Source of the DNA: Ruegeria meonggei
GTDB taxonomy: Bacteria; Pseudomonadota; Alphaproteobacteria; Rhodobacterales; Rhodobacteraceae
Direction of reading: 5' to 3'
DNA: 64,000 nucleotides
Assembly: GCF_900172215.1 (NCBI RefSeq)
Contig: NZ_FWFP01000009.1
Location: 62,001 to 126,000, forward strand
Part shown: positions 49,177 to 57,485 of the stretch, in pieces
Layout: every line of letters starts with the position of its first letter
Numbering within the stretch: the stretch's first letter is position 1
Translations under genes and position numbers: made by a program
The notes under the pieces: model-generated
The model's database searches: none
What the model was told of the DNA's origin: nothing
Seen by the model: only the letters and a program-made list of their open reading frames with translations

Positions 49177-49566
49177 ATGTCCGAACTTGCAATTAACGCC
49201 CACGACGACAGTGAAGAGCGCCCCATCAAACCCGCGATCATGAATGGGATGCGCCTCAAGTGCCCCAAGTGCGGGGAAGGAAAACTGCTGCATAGCTACA
49301 TCAAAGTGAACGATGAGTGCTCGAATTGCGATTTGGATCTGAGCCATCAGCGGGCAGATGATGGTCCGGCTTATCTAACGATCCTGATCGTTGGCCACCT
49401 TATGGGATTCGCATTGCACATCGCCTGGGTAACATGGAGGCCAGAACCCTGGGTCTTGGCACTCAGCATGTCTGTGATTGCAGTTGTAGGTGCCTTGGCA
49501 CTGCTGCCGGTCATGAAGGGCCTGATTGTTGGATACCAATGGGCCAAACGCATGCACGGGTTCTAG
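49177..49566 (+). CDS. DUF983 family membrane protein
   Basis: From the ATG at 49177 (AAGGAGA upstream) the protein is 129 residues. It has a zinc-ribbon-like pair of CxxC motifs (LKCPKCGEGKLL, CSNCDLDL) and two C-terminal membrane segments (about 65-85 and 90-110), the DUF983 layout. Function is unknown; the family is often found near respiratory and cytochrome oxidase genes, but not here. It is divergent from the MocR regulator. Confidence 0.9.
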   Translation: MSELAINAHDDSEERPIKPAIMNGMRLKCPKCGEGKLLHSYIKVNDECSNCDLDLSHQRADDGPAYLTILIVGHLMGFALHIAWVTWRPEPWVLALSMSVIAVVGALALLPVMKGLIVGYQWAKRMHGF

Positions 49567-49672
49567 CCAGCCTACTTTTGCAGACTAGCCATGCGCCTGT
49601 GGCTTGCTTTTGCTGCCAAGCTTCGAGGTCATGCCCGAACGACTTCGGTAGTTGAAGCTGGAGGATTCCGTG

Positions 49673-50515
49673 ATGGATTTGAATTTCTATTCACTTGAGG
49701 CGACAGGAAAGACAATTGCGGATCTCACATCAGCCGCCCCCCTTATTCCTGCGAGAACCCCTGTCAATGTGGCCTGGCTGAACGATGAGGATGACTACGA
49801 CCGGTTGCGAACGGTGCGCCGGATCGACGATGCCGGACTATTGCCGGTGCCGATATTTGCAGCTCGACGCCTTCAATCAAAGAAACACTTGTTTGACCTG
49901 ACCGAAAAACTCCGGTTTGCCGGCGCCCAAGGACAAGTCATGGTCGTTGGTGGTGACCCATCTGATGCGTCGGGCCCCTTCAACAACACGATGGATCTCC
50001 TTCGAACCGAGTGGATTGAAAAGTATGCGATCAAGAGGGTCACCTTGCCGGGTTTTCCTGAGGGAAACGCTGCCACAGGTTATCGTTCAGACGTGGCCTT
50101 ACTGGAGGAAAAGGTAAAGCTTCTGAAGTCCTTCGAATGCAGCGTGAGCATAACCACCCAACTTGCCTTTGATCCCAACAGAATTCTCAACTGGATCAGC
50201 CAGCTTCGAAACGTTGGTGTTAGCCAGACCATCCAAATTGGGATAACAGGGCCGACCAAAAGGGATCTCCTGCTCAGGTTTGCACGCTCATTTGGGGTTT
50301 CGGCTGGCGGGTTGAACAACGTGAGTGACACCGTGGACGGGATCGTTGAGTTCTCCCGTCTGGTCTGCTTGATCGAACAAGGGCTGCAACGACGCAATTT
50401 AGCTGATGTTGCGGTTCACCTTTATCCCTTTGGTGGCACGAAGGCTGCCGTTGAGTGGCTTATTGCGATTAAGGCGCGGCAAGTTCGGGGCGCTTCGAGC
50501 AAAATGCAGGCGTGA
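49673..50515 (+). CDS. methylenetetrahydrofolate reductase-like protein
   Basis: A 280-residue TIM-barrel-type protein (ATG 49673, GGAGG nine bases upstream). It resembles the MetF-related subfamily: TPVNVAWLNDEDDYDRLRTV, GLLPVPIFAARRL, GQVMVVGGDPSDASGPFNN, and SVSITTQLAFDPNRILNWIS. True MetF reduces 5,10-methylene-THF to 5-methyl-THF with FAD. This short form may be a stand-alone one-carbon reductase or a partner of a methyltransferase. It is 106 bases after DUF983 on the same strand. Confidence 0.82.
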   Translation: MDLNFYSLEATGKTIADLTSAAPLIPARTPVNVAWLNDEDDYDRLRTVRRIDDAGLLPVPIFAARRLQSKKHLFDLTEKLRFAGAQGQVMVVGGDPSDASGPFNNTMDLLRTEWIEKYAIKRVTLPGFPEGNAATGYRSDVALLEEKVKLLKSFECSVSITTQLAFDPNRILNWISQLRNVGVSQTIQIGITGPTKRDLLLRFARSFGVSAGGLNNVSDTVDGIVEFSRLVCLIEQGLQRRNLADVAVHLYPFGGTKAAVEWLIAIKARQVRGASSKMQA

Positions 50516-50520
50516 GGCAA

Positions 50521-50556
50521 AAGGCCGACCATTGAGGTCGGCCATGCTAGTTTTTC
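50521..50556 (+). terminator. weak terminator after the MetF-like gene
   Basis: Stem GGCCGACC-attga-GGTCGGCC, then seven bases and TTTTT. It lies between two convergent genes; the distance to the T run makes it less certain. Confidence 0.6.
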
Positions 50557-50585
50557 GAGAGGGTTTCTTCTTATTGTTGAGGGTG

Positions 50586-51335
50586 TCACGCCGCCAGTGC
50601 GACAGAGTCCTTTCCGGCAGGGATCCGAAGTGGGCATGTGCTGTCGGTGACGGCTCTCCAGATTGCCTGCACGACGTCCTCTGAGTAGGTAAACTCTTTC
50701 CCTTCAGCGTTCATAAAGGCGGCCATAGTCTGCTCGACGAACGGCTTGTAGTCTTCAGGCGTATCATTGGTTTCTGACATCATTGCCATTGCGTTCTTGC
50801 CGAAATTCGTTGTTGGGGCCTGACCTGGTAGAACGATATGGGTCCGAATACCCACAGGTGCCAGTTCAAAGGAAAGGCATTCTGTAAAGGCGTTCACTGC
50901 GGCCTTGCTTGCTGTGTAGACCGAAGCCAGCGGCAGCGGTTTGAGTGTGACGCTGGAAGAGACATTCACGATCACCCCCGACGCTTTCGCGCGCATTTGT
51001 GGCAGCACAGATCGGACCATTTCCATGGTGCCAAACGTGTTGGTCTCAAAGATCCGGCGCAGGTTATCCTCTGATGTACCCTCAAAAGGGGAAAGCCAGC
51101 CGACGCCTGCATTGTTCACCAAAGCGTCGATGGGGCCCGCAGCTTCCACAGCCTTTGTGATGCTCTCGCTGTCCGAGATATCCAATGGCAGGATCGTCAA
51201 ACGATCCGAGGCCGGAAGTAAGGCCTCATCTGGCTTTCGCATTGTCGCGACAACCGACCATCCTTGTTCGAGGAAAAAGCGCCCCGTCTCCAGGCCAAAT
51301 CCCGAAGAACATCCTGTGATCAATACGGTCTTCAT
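50586..51335 (-). CDS. SDR family oxidoreductase
   Basis: A 249-residue short-chain dehydrogenase with nucleotide motif LITGCSSGFGLETG, NNAGVGW, catalytic serine in NVSSSVTLKPL and YTASKAAVN (Y-x3-K). The substrate is unknown. It is divergent from the AraC gene, with direct repeats between them, so it is the likely target of that activator. Confidence 0.92.
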   Translation of the reverse strand: MKTVLITGCSSGFGLETGRFFLEQGWSVVATMRKPDEALLPASDRLTILPLDISDSESITKAVEAAGPIDALVNNAGVGWLSPFEGTSEDNLRRIFETNTFGTMEMVRSVLPQMRAKASGVIVNVSSSVTLKPLPLASVYTASKAAVNAFTECLSFELAPVGIRTHIVLPGQAPTTNFGKNAMAMMSETNDTPEDYKPFVEQTMAAFMNAEGKEFTYSEDVVQAIWRAVTDSTCPLRIPAGKDSVALAA

Positions 51336-51395
51336 GACGTTGTCTCCTATTTGTTGATGCCTTGAAAGTAGAGGACGTCGGCAGTATTATATATA

Positions 51396-51427
51396 ATCAA
51401 TAGTCCGTTACTTTTTATCGATGGTCC
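51396..51427. promoter_or_regulatory. AraC-type direct repeats
   Basis: Two 11-base direct repeats, ATCAATAGTCC (51396-51406) and ATCGATGGTCC (51417-51427), are 21 bases apart, two helical turns, in the gap between the SDR and AraC genes. This spacing is typical of AraC-family dimer sites. The second ends three bases before the AraC start codon. Confidence 0.75.
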
Positions 51428-51430
51428 AAA

Positions 51431-52336
51431 ATGGCAGATCCATTCTCTGAAATCATCACCCTCCTTCAACCCAAAGCGTCCTATTCCAAACTGGTGCATG
51501 CATCGGGGCCGTTTCGGGTGCATCGTGAGAATGTAAACGAGGCCTTCTACTGCTCACTTCTAACCGGACGTGCACGCCTGGAGGTCGAAGGAAAAGAACC
51601 ATTGGTATTGAATGCGGGTGATTTTGTGCTGATCCCTGCGGTCAAATCCTTCACCTTCTCAAGCATGGACCCTCCACCACCCGCTGATTTGGTCAACCAC
51701 CCGGTGGAGGGTGAAGACGGTATTTTCCGACTTGGGGCATCTGACGCGGATCCAGAAGTTCAACAGCTCGTGGGACACTGCACCTTTGCCAGCCCGGACG
51801 CTGATCTTTTGATCTCTCTACTGCCTGATCTGATCTTTGTCCGCGGTGAGGGTCGGTTGGCTGCGCTTACAGGGCTTGTTCGCGACGAGGCTCGCGCAAA
51901 CAGGCCGGCGCGAGATGTTATCGTCGAGAACCTATTGCAAGTCCTACTGATCGAAGCCTTCCGCTCTGGCGCGGACCCGGCCCCGACTGCTGGCCTTTTG
52001 CATGGATTGGCAGACGTGCGGGTTGGCCCCAGTTTGCGAGCCATGCACGCGGCTCCGGCTCACAGTTGGACCGTTCAAGCGCTTGCAACCGAAGCTGGGC
52101 TGTCTCGATCTGCATTCTTCACACGATTTGAAGGGGTTATGGGAATGCCCCCAATGAGCTATTTGCAGAACTGGCGGATGACATTGGCAAAGCATATGCT
52201 TCGGGCGGGCGATCTCAGCATTGCCGAAATCTCTGCCCAGACAGGTTATGGGTCGTCCAGTGCCTTCAGCACTGCATTTTCCCGCTATGTAGGATGCCCT
52301 CCCGCGCGTTATTCGAAGACAATCGCAACACAATAG
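51431..52336 (+). CDS. AraC family transcriptional regulator, cupin-type sensor
   Basis: The 301-residue protein has an N-terminal cupin-like sensor domain (about residues 15-170, AFYCSLLTGRARLEVEGKEP) and a C-terminal double helix-turn-helix of the AraC type (about 205-298: WTVQALATEAGLSRSAFFTR and YLQNWRMTLAKHMLRAGDLS, IAEISAQTGYGSSSAFSTAF). It probably activates the divergent SDR gene and may act on the downstream tautomerase/SDR pair, which is transcribed toward it. Confidence 0.93.
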   Translation: MADPFSEIITLLQPKASYSKLVHASGPFRVHRENVNEAFYCSLLTGRARLEVEGKEPLVLNAGDFVLIPAVKSFTFSSMDPPPPADLVNHPVEGEDGIFRLGASDADPEVQQLVGHCTFASPDADLLISLLPDLIFVRGEGRLAALTGLVRDEARANRPARDVIVENLLQVLLIEAFRSGADPAPTAGLLHGLADVRVGPSLRAMHAAPAHSWTVQALATEAGLSRSAFFTRFEGVMGMPPMSYLQNWRMTLAKHMLRAGDLSIAEISAQTGYGSSSAFSTAFSRYVGCPPARYSKTIATQ

Positions 52337-52397
52337 TCTTTCGTGGTTCCATAGTGGAGGACAGCGTTTTGGGACACTACCCTGCGATTGAATTAGC

Positions 52398-52610
52398 TTA
52401 CTCCTTAGCGCGATACTCTTCCGGCATCACAAACACCTCGTCTGCACGGCCGTATCCACCGTCTTCAACCTCTTCGATCAGGACCATCGTGGTCGGGCGC
52501 ACCACCTCTCCAAAGAAGCCGACCATCAGTTCTGTCGTTTTATGGATCAGGTCCTCTTTTTGATCTGTTGTTAGCGAGGCCTGCGGAAGTTAGTAGTAGG
52601 CAAATGGCAT
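52398..52610 (-). pseudogene. tautomerase (4-oxalocrotonate tautomerase family) pseudogene
   Basis: The frame from ATG 52610 reads MPFAYY, a TAA stop at codon 7 (52590-52592), then LPQASLTTDQKEDLIHKTTE and on to VFVMPEEYRAKE with a natural stop, 70 codons in all. The N-terminal proline after Met is the catalytic residue of the family, and the stop separates it from the rest, so the gene is dead unless the stop is bypassed. It lies 24 bases downstream of an SDR gene on the same strand. Confidence 0.85.
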
Positions 52611-52634
52611 TGCGATTTCCTTTCGTGAGAAGAT

Positions 52635-53369
52635 TTAGACGATTCCGCCATTGGCACGCAGTGTTTGACCACTGATCCAGCGGCCATCAGGTCCGACCAG
52701 AAGCGAAACCGCGGCTGCAATGTCTTCGGGCGTTCCGAGTCGACCAAATGGGTTCGTTTCTTTGATACTCTCAATCACCCCTTCGGGCTTTCCTGTGATA
52801 AAAAGGTCGGTCCCAACCGGCCCAGGCGCTACGGCATTCACGGTGATGTCACGTGAGCCCAGTTCTTTGGCCAGCACATGGGTCATCACTTCCACCGCAG
52901 CTTTTGTCGCCGCATAGACCCCGTATGCCGGCTGATAGAGCCCAACTACACTGGAGGACAGGCTAATGATCGCACCGCCTTCATTCATGCGGTTGGCAGC
53001 CTCGCGCATGCCGCGAAAGACACCGCCAATGTTGATGGCGCAGTGAGCCTCAAAGTCAGCATCAGATGTAGATGCAACTGCACTCAGGCGCATAATACCC
53101 GCGTTGTTGACCAGAACATCGACGGAGCCAAATTCCTGATCAGCCGCATCGAACAATCGTGGCATGCAAGATGCGTCGGAGATGTCACCCTGAACTGCGA
53201 TTACTTGGCCGCCAGCTTTTTTGATAGCGTCTACAATCTCGTTCGCTCCAACCTCATCACTCGCGTAATTGGCAATGATTGCATGGCCATCCTGAGCCAG
53301 GCGGAGTGCGATAGCTGCACCAATCCCTTTGCTGGCGCCGGTTACAATAGCCGTTCGTTGTTCGTGTAC
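52635..53369 (-). CDS. SDR family oxidoreductase without a recognisable start codon
   Basis: About 244 residues of a complete SDR: TAIVTGASKGIGAAIALRLA, NNAGIMRLSA, SLSSSVVGLYQPAYGVYAAT, and the C-terminal WISGQTLRANGGIV. The family start would be the codon before HEQRTAIV, but that codon is GTA (53367-53369). No ATG, GTG or TTG lies nearby in frame; the next possible starts are far upstream in unrelated sequence. It may have lost its start, or it begins at an unusual codon. Together with the tautomerase pseudogene downstream this suggests decay of the unit. Confidence 0.75.
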   Translation of the reverse strand, partial: VHEQRTAIVTGASKGIGAAIALRLAQDGHAIIANYASDEVGANEIVDAIKKAGGQVIAVQGDISDASCMPRLFDAADQEFGSVDVLVNNAGIMRLSAVASTSDADFEAHCAINIGGVFRGMREAANRMNEGGAIISLSSSVVGLYQPAYGVYAATKAAVEVMTHVLAKELGSRDITVNAVAPGPVGTDLFITGKPEGVIESIKETNPFGRLGTPEDIAAAVSLLVGPDGRWISGQTLRANGGIV

Positions 53370-53558
53370 GAGTCTTTCTCGATTGGGTAATAGAAATATT
53401 CGAGAAGGCCGCGCCTTGATAACGTCTGTATCGGTGTCTCGGGTCGCATTGTCTAGAATGGAACCGACACAACTCGTCGGCGGTAGCGAAAACAGTTCGA
53501 GAGACGTTTTGAATATGCAAACACGCCGACACGCGTGCTGATCTTCGGAGTTGAACGT

Positions 53559-54071
53559 ATGGATATAGTTCGGTTTTCCGAGCGTCTTATGGGGATGAAA
53601 GACGAGGTTTGGCTGCGTCATGCCAATCCATGGTCGGTCTGGACTCGTGTGTTGACGCCACTGCCGCTCTTGGCTGTGGCAATCTGGAGCCGCGCCTGGG
53701 TGGGCGGCTGGGCATGGGGAGCCATGGCTTTCGTTCTCGTCTGGATCTGGTTGAACCCGCGCGTGTTTCCACAACCCAAAAACTTTGACAGCTGGTCGGC
53801 GCAAGGCGTGCTAGGTGAACGCGTGTGGCTGCGGCACCGCGACACGGTTTCAGTGCATCACAAGAGAATTGCCAAAGCACTGGCTGTAGGAAGCGGGTTG
53901 GGTCTCGTACCCTTCGCTTATGGGCTGTGGAAGTTTGATATCGGGTTGACGTGTCTTGGCATTGTTATGATCTCAGGCGGCAAAATGTGGTTTGTGGATC
54001 GAATGGTCTGGGTCTGGCGCGATTTCCAACGGGGCGGTGGGTCGTTGAGTGATCTTGAAACTGCGCGCTGA
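53559..54071 (+). CDS. DUF6653-like membrane protein
   Basis: From the ATG at 53559 (GGAG upstream) the protein is 170 residues. It has hydrophobic stretches around residues 30-65 and 108-140. The motif VWLRH occurs twice (DEVWLRHANPWSVWTR near residue 16 and ERVWLRHRDTVSVHHKR near residue 85), suggesting an internal repeat. It resembles the DUF6653 family, of unknown function. It stands alone between two minus-strand genes. Confidence 0.75.
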   Translation: MDIVRFSERLMGMKDEVWLRHANPWSVWTRVLTPLPLLAVAIWSRAWVGGWAWGAMAFVLVWIWLNPRVFPQPKNFDSWSAQGVLGERVWLRHRDTVSVHHKRIAKALAVGSGLGLVPFAYGLWKFDIGLTCLGIVMISGGKMWFVDRMVWVWRDFQRGGGSLSDLETAR

Positions 54072-54117
54072 AGAATTGACCCCCGGAATAATCTGTAGCT
54101 GCCTGTTCCGGTCTGGG

Positions 54118-55005
54118 TTATATCGCACCCATCTTGCGGCGTAGATGCTGTGCGAACGCTGCCACGCGTCGAGGTTGGGCTCGGCTGGGTGGGAACATCA
54201 TTTGTAGCGGCTTGGGAGGTGGGAGGAAGTCACCTAACAGGGCTACCAGCTTTCCGGTTCTGACATCTTCGCCAACATCCAGTTCCGATTTCAGCACAAT
54301 GCCATGGCCTGCCAGAGCCCAACTGCGGATAAGCGAGCCATCATTTACAATTCGGTTTCCCTTGACTGGGATAAGCTGACGCTCAGCGCCTGCGCCGAAC
54401 TCCCAAACGTTATCGAGCGAACCACCAAAACGCATTACCAGGCAGTTATGATTTGCGAGATCTTCGGGCCGTTCCGGTGCTCCATACGACGCCAGATAGA
54501 TGGGTGCTGCGCAGACGAACCGCTGGTAGCTCCCGAGGTTACGTATTCGGAGCGCGCTGTCGGTGATGTCCCCAAACCGAACAGCCAGGTCAAAACCCTG
54601 ACCTACGAGGTCGACATAGCCATCGGATAGCGACAGTTCTATGGACACAGCCGGGTTCTCTTCGGTGAATTCGGCGATTACATCAGAAACGACTCCACGA
54701 CCTAAATCGATTGGCGCACTGACGCGGATCAGGCCAGAAAGGGTTTCGGCACCGTGGCGAATGCGGGTGTCGAGGTCTGTGACTTCACTGAGAACGCTCT
54801 TGGCGCCATCGACCAGAACCCGACCCTCTTCGGTCAGGCTGATTGAGCGTGTCGTTCGGTTGAACAATACCACACCGTAGTGTGTTTCCAGCGCAGCGAG
54901 CCGTTCGGAGACAGTTGTGCTCGACATCCCTGTCTCTCGGGCTGCTGCTACAAGGCTGCCTTTCTCGGCGATGGTCAGGAAGAGGCGAAGGTTGTCAAGA
55001 AGCAT
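54118..55005 (-). CDS. LysR family transcriptional regulator
   Basis: The 295-residue protein has the LysR helix-turn-helix (LLDNLRLFLTIAEKGSLVAA, ARETGMSSTTVSERLAALE) and a substrate-binding co-inducer domain. It is divergent from the monooxygenase-reductase-VOC set and is probably its activator. A CGGA-n7-TCCG inverted repeat lies in the gap. Confidence 0.92.
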   Translation of the reverse strand: MLLDNLRLFLTIAEKGSLVAAARETGMSSTTVSERLAALETHYGVVLFNRTTRSISLTEEGRVLVDGAKSVLSEVTDLDTRIRHGAETLSGLIRVSAPIDLGRGVVSDVIAEFTEENPAVSIELSLSDGYVDLVGQGFDLAVRFGDITDSALRIRNLGSYQRFVCAAPIYLASYGAPERPEDLANHNCLVMRFGGSLDNVWEFGAGAERQLIPVKGNRIVNDGSLIRSWALAGHGIVLKSELDVGEDVRTGKLVALLGDFLPPPKPLQMMFPPSRAQPRRVAAFAQHLRRKMGAI

Positions 55006-55018
55006 TAAACGGAAATTC

Positions 55019-55033
55019 CGGATTATATGTCCG
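55019..55033. promoter_or_regulatory. possible LysR box
   Basis: CGGATTATATGTCCG, an inverted repeat with arms CGGA/TCCG, lies 13 bases upstream of the LysR start, in the divergent promoter region. The form and position fit a LysR recognition site, but this is a short motif and only inference. Confidence 0.35.
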
Positions 55034-55109
55034 ATCCTACCCCGTTTATCCCGAAAAGATTGCGGCGTAAATCCAGCACATCGCTGAAATACACAAGGGA
55101 CCTATTTCA

Positions 55110-55400
55110 ATGGCCAAGCTGACAATCGTCGCCAACATCAAAGCCAACCCCGACAAGATTGACCTCGTAAAGGCCGAGCTCATCAAGCTCATCGACATAA
55201 CCCGTGCCGAAGAGGGTTGCATTAACTATGACCTGCACCAGGACAACGACAACCCGGCTCATTTTGTGTTCTACGAAAATTGGGAAAGCCGAGAGCTTTG
55301 GCAAAGCCACATGGGTGCTCAGCACCTTGCGGCTTACCTGGAAGCAACAGAGGGCGCCGTTGCAGAGTTCACGTTGAATGAGATGACAGTCATCGGTTGA
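55110..55400 (+). CDS. antibiotic biosynthesis monooxygenase (ABM) domain protein, quinol monooxygenase-like
   Basis: A 96-residue ferredoxin-like fold protein of the ABM/YgiN type: LTIVANIKANPDKIDLVKAE, EEGCINYDLHQDNDNPAHFV and FYENWESRELWQSHMGAQHL. Members oxidise quinols or act on small aromatic compounds without cofactors. It is the first gene of a rightward run under the LysR regulator; the quinone-reductase-like gene follows after 26 bases. Confidence 0.9.
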   Translation: MAKLTIVANIKANPDKIDLVKAELIKLIDITRAEEGCINYDLHQDNDNPAHFVFYENWESRELWQSHMGAQHLAAYLEATEGAVAEFTLNEMTVIG

Positions 55401-55426
55401 TACAGAACCGGACAAAGGAGCACGTT

Positions 55427-56440
55427 ATGAAAGCCGTGGGATACCGTGAGACAGGGTCGATTGATCGGGCGGATGCCTTAATCGACTTCGATACCGACAG
55501 ACCGACGCCGAAGGGGCACGACTTGTTGATCAAGGTGCAGGCCGTGTCAGTGAACCCAGTCGATACGAAAATTCGTCAAAAACGAGCTCCTGCAGGTGCA
55601 GCACCAGATATTCTGGGGTGGGACGCAGTAGGGATCGTCGAAGCAGTTGGCGAAACGGTTGAGACTTTCAGTCCGGGAGATACAGTTTGGTATGCCGGGG
55701 CGATAAACAGACCGGGAACCAATGCTGAGTTTCATCTGGTTGATGAACGTATTGTCGGAGCCGCGCCAAAATCCATACCTGCAAAAGCAGCTGCGGCGAT
55801 GCCGCTAACGACGCTTACTGCCTTTGAGATGCTGTTCGACCGCTTGCGAGTCCATGATGCCGTTCCCGGCGGGACAAATACGTTGCTGGTTATAGGTGGC
55901 GCAGGCGGTGTCGGGTCAATCACCATTCAATTGGCCCGGGCTCTCACTGAATTGACAGTGATAGCGACGGCGTCCCGACCCGAGACACAAGACTGGGTTC
56001 AAGAGCTTGGCGCACACCATGTCATAAACCATGCGGAACCTTTTGGCGCACAACTCGGGGCTCTCGGTATCGAAAGCGTGGATTTCATCTATTCAACGAG
56101 CCATTCCCAGCTTTATGCGTCTCAAGCCGGAGAGGTGATGACACCTCAAGGTCGGTTTGGGTTGATCGATGATCCTGAGACCTTTGACATCGCGCCATTC
56201 AAACCCAAATCGATCTCATTGCATTGGGAGTTCATGTACACTCGGTCGCTTTTTGGGACTGGAGATATGAACCGTCAAAGCGAAATCCTGAATCAGGTTG
56301 CCGGGTTGATAGACGATGGAAAGATCAGATCCACAGCAACCGATACACTTGGTACAATCAATGCTGCAAACTTAATGAAAGCGCATGCTATCCTCGAAAG
56401 CGGCAAGGCCAAAGGTAAGCTTGTGCTTGAGGGTTTTTAG
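55427..56440 (+). CDS. zinc-type alcohol dehydrogenase-like / quinone oxidoreductase family protein
   Basis: A 337-residue medium-chain reductase (ATG 55427, AAAGGAG upstream) with GROES-like N-terminal half (LLIKVQAVSVNPVDTKIRQ) and the Rossmann motif VIGGAGGVGSITIQLA. Zinc ligands are not apparent, so it is of the zinc-independent quinone oxidoreductase/enone reductase type. It abuts the VOC gene directly (the ATG follows the stop), so they are co-translated. Confidence 0.92.
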   Translation: MKAVGYRETGSIDRADALIDFDTDRPTPKGHDLLIKVQAVSVNPVDTKIRQKRAPAGAAPDILGWDAVGIVEAVGETVETFSPGDTVWYAGAINRPGTNAEFHLVDERIVGAAPKSIPAKAAAAMPLTTLTAFEMLFDRLRVHDAVPGGTNTLLVIGGAGGVGSITIQLARALTELTVIATASRPETQDWVQELGAHHVINHAEPFGAQLGALGIESVDFIYSTSHSQLYASQAGEVMTPQGRFGLIDDPETFDIAPFKPKSISLHWEFMYTRSLFGTGDMNRQSEILNQVAGLIDDGKIRSTATDTLGTINAANLMKAHAILESGKAKGKLVLEGF

Positions 56441-56821
56441 ATGAGAATTGAGCGGCTAGATCATGTGAACATCGTAACAACTAAGTTGTCTGAAATGGCT
56501 ACTTGGTATGAAGAGGTCTTGGGTTTGAAACCTGGGGCCCGCCCTGATTTTCCGTTTCCCGGGGCTTGGTTGTATGCGGGTGATCACGCCGTGGTTCACC
56601 TTGTGGGTCACGAAGGCACGCCAAATGTCGGCTCCGAAGTGAGGCTTAAGCTCGAGCATTTTGCGCTCTCAGCCACGGGGCTGAGCGCATTCGAAGAAAA
56701 ACTGATCTCGAGTCAAATCCAGTACCGCAAAACTGACGTCCCAGGGGCTCGAATGGTCCAAATCCATGTGGCCGATCCTGATGGAAATCATATTCATATT
56801 GACTTCGAGGAAGGCGAGTGA
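56441..56821 (+). CDS. VOC family protein (glyoxalase-like)
   Basis: A 126-residue vicinal-oxygen-chelate protein: IERLDHVNIVTTKLSEMATW with the N-terminal metal histidine, and VQIHVADPDGNHIHIDFEE at the C-terminus with histidine and glutamate positions. It may isomerise or conjugate reactive carbonyls, or bind metal for a dioxygenase reaction. It begins right after the oxidoreductase stop. Confidence 0.9.
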   Translation: MRIERLDHVNIVTTKLSEMATWYEEVLGLKPGARPDFPFPGAWLYAGDHAVVHLVGHEGTPNVGSEVRLKLEHFALSATGLSAFEEKLISSQIQYRKTDVPGARMVQIHVADPDGNHIHIDFEEGE

Positions 56822-56965
56822 GTTGCTAACCAGCGAAATAGATGGAACGCAAAATCAAGCTCGCAACTTCTTGTCGATTAGGGATTGAGATCCTTGCCGG
56901 GTTGCTTCCTAGAACTACGCGGGTCAACATTTTAGGGAGGTGCAAACGTCGACTTGGAGATCAGC

Positions 56966-57349
56966 ATGCCGGACCTCGAAACAAACAAGAAAAACGTCAT
57001 CGCTTTCTACGAAATGATGTTCAACGAGTGTCGACCTGCCGAGGCCATAGCGACCTTTGTTGGTGAATCCTATACGCAGCACAACCCGCATGTTGGCGAT
57101 GGCAAGCAAGCCTTTGTCGAGTACTTCGAGCGCATGGCCGCCGAATTCCCGGGAAAGCGTGTGGACATCAAACGTGCCTTTGCTGAAGACGATCACGTTA
57201 TTCTGCATTGCCACCAAATCTGGCCCGATGGTCTCGAGTACGCAGGGATCGATATTTTTCGCCTGGATGCTGATGGTAAGGTTGTCGAGCACTGGGATGT
57301 TCTTCAGGAAATTCCAGCAAACAGCGCGAATGACAATGGCATGTTTTAA
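56966..57349 (+). CDS. NTF2-like (SnoaL-type) protein
   Basis: From the ATG at 56966 (GGAGATC upstream) the protein is 127 residues: NVIAFYEMMFNECRPAEAIA, YTQHNPHVGDGKQAFVEYFE and YAGIDIFRLDADGKVVEHWD are typical of SnoaL-like polyketide cyclase/ketosteroid-isomerase-fold proteins. The role is unknown. It lies 144 bases after the VOC gene and probably belongs to the same LysR-linked set. Confidence 0.88.
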   Translation: MPDLETNKKNVIAFYEMMFNECRPAEAIATFVGESYTQHNPHVGDGKQAFVEYFERMAAEFPGKRVDIKRAFAEDDHVILHCHQIWPDGLEYAGIDIFRLDADGKVVEHWDVLQEIPANSANDNGMF

Positions 57350-57485
57350 CTTAACCGTTCTGACTACGGTGCATGGAACTTTGAAGACTCCTTTCGGCTG
57401 AGCCACGATAGTCAAAGGGCGTAAGTCTGATCCAAGAATCCCGCCGAAGCGTATCTATCAAGAACCTTTTAGAAAGGAGATAAAT

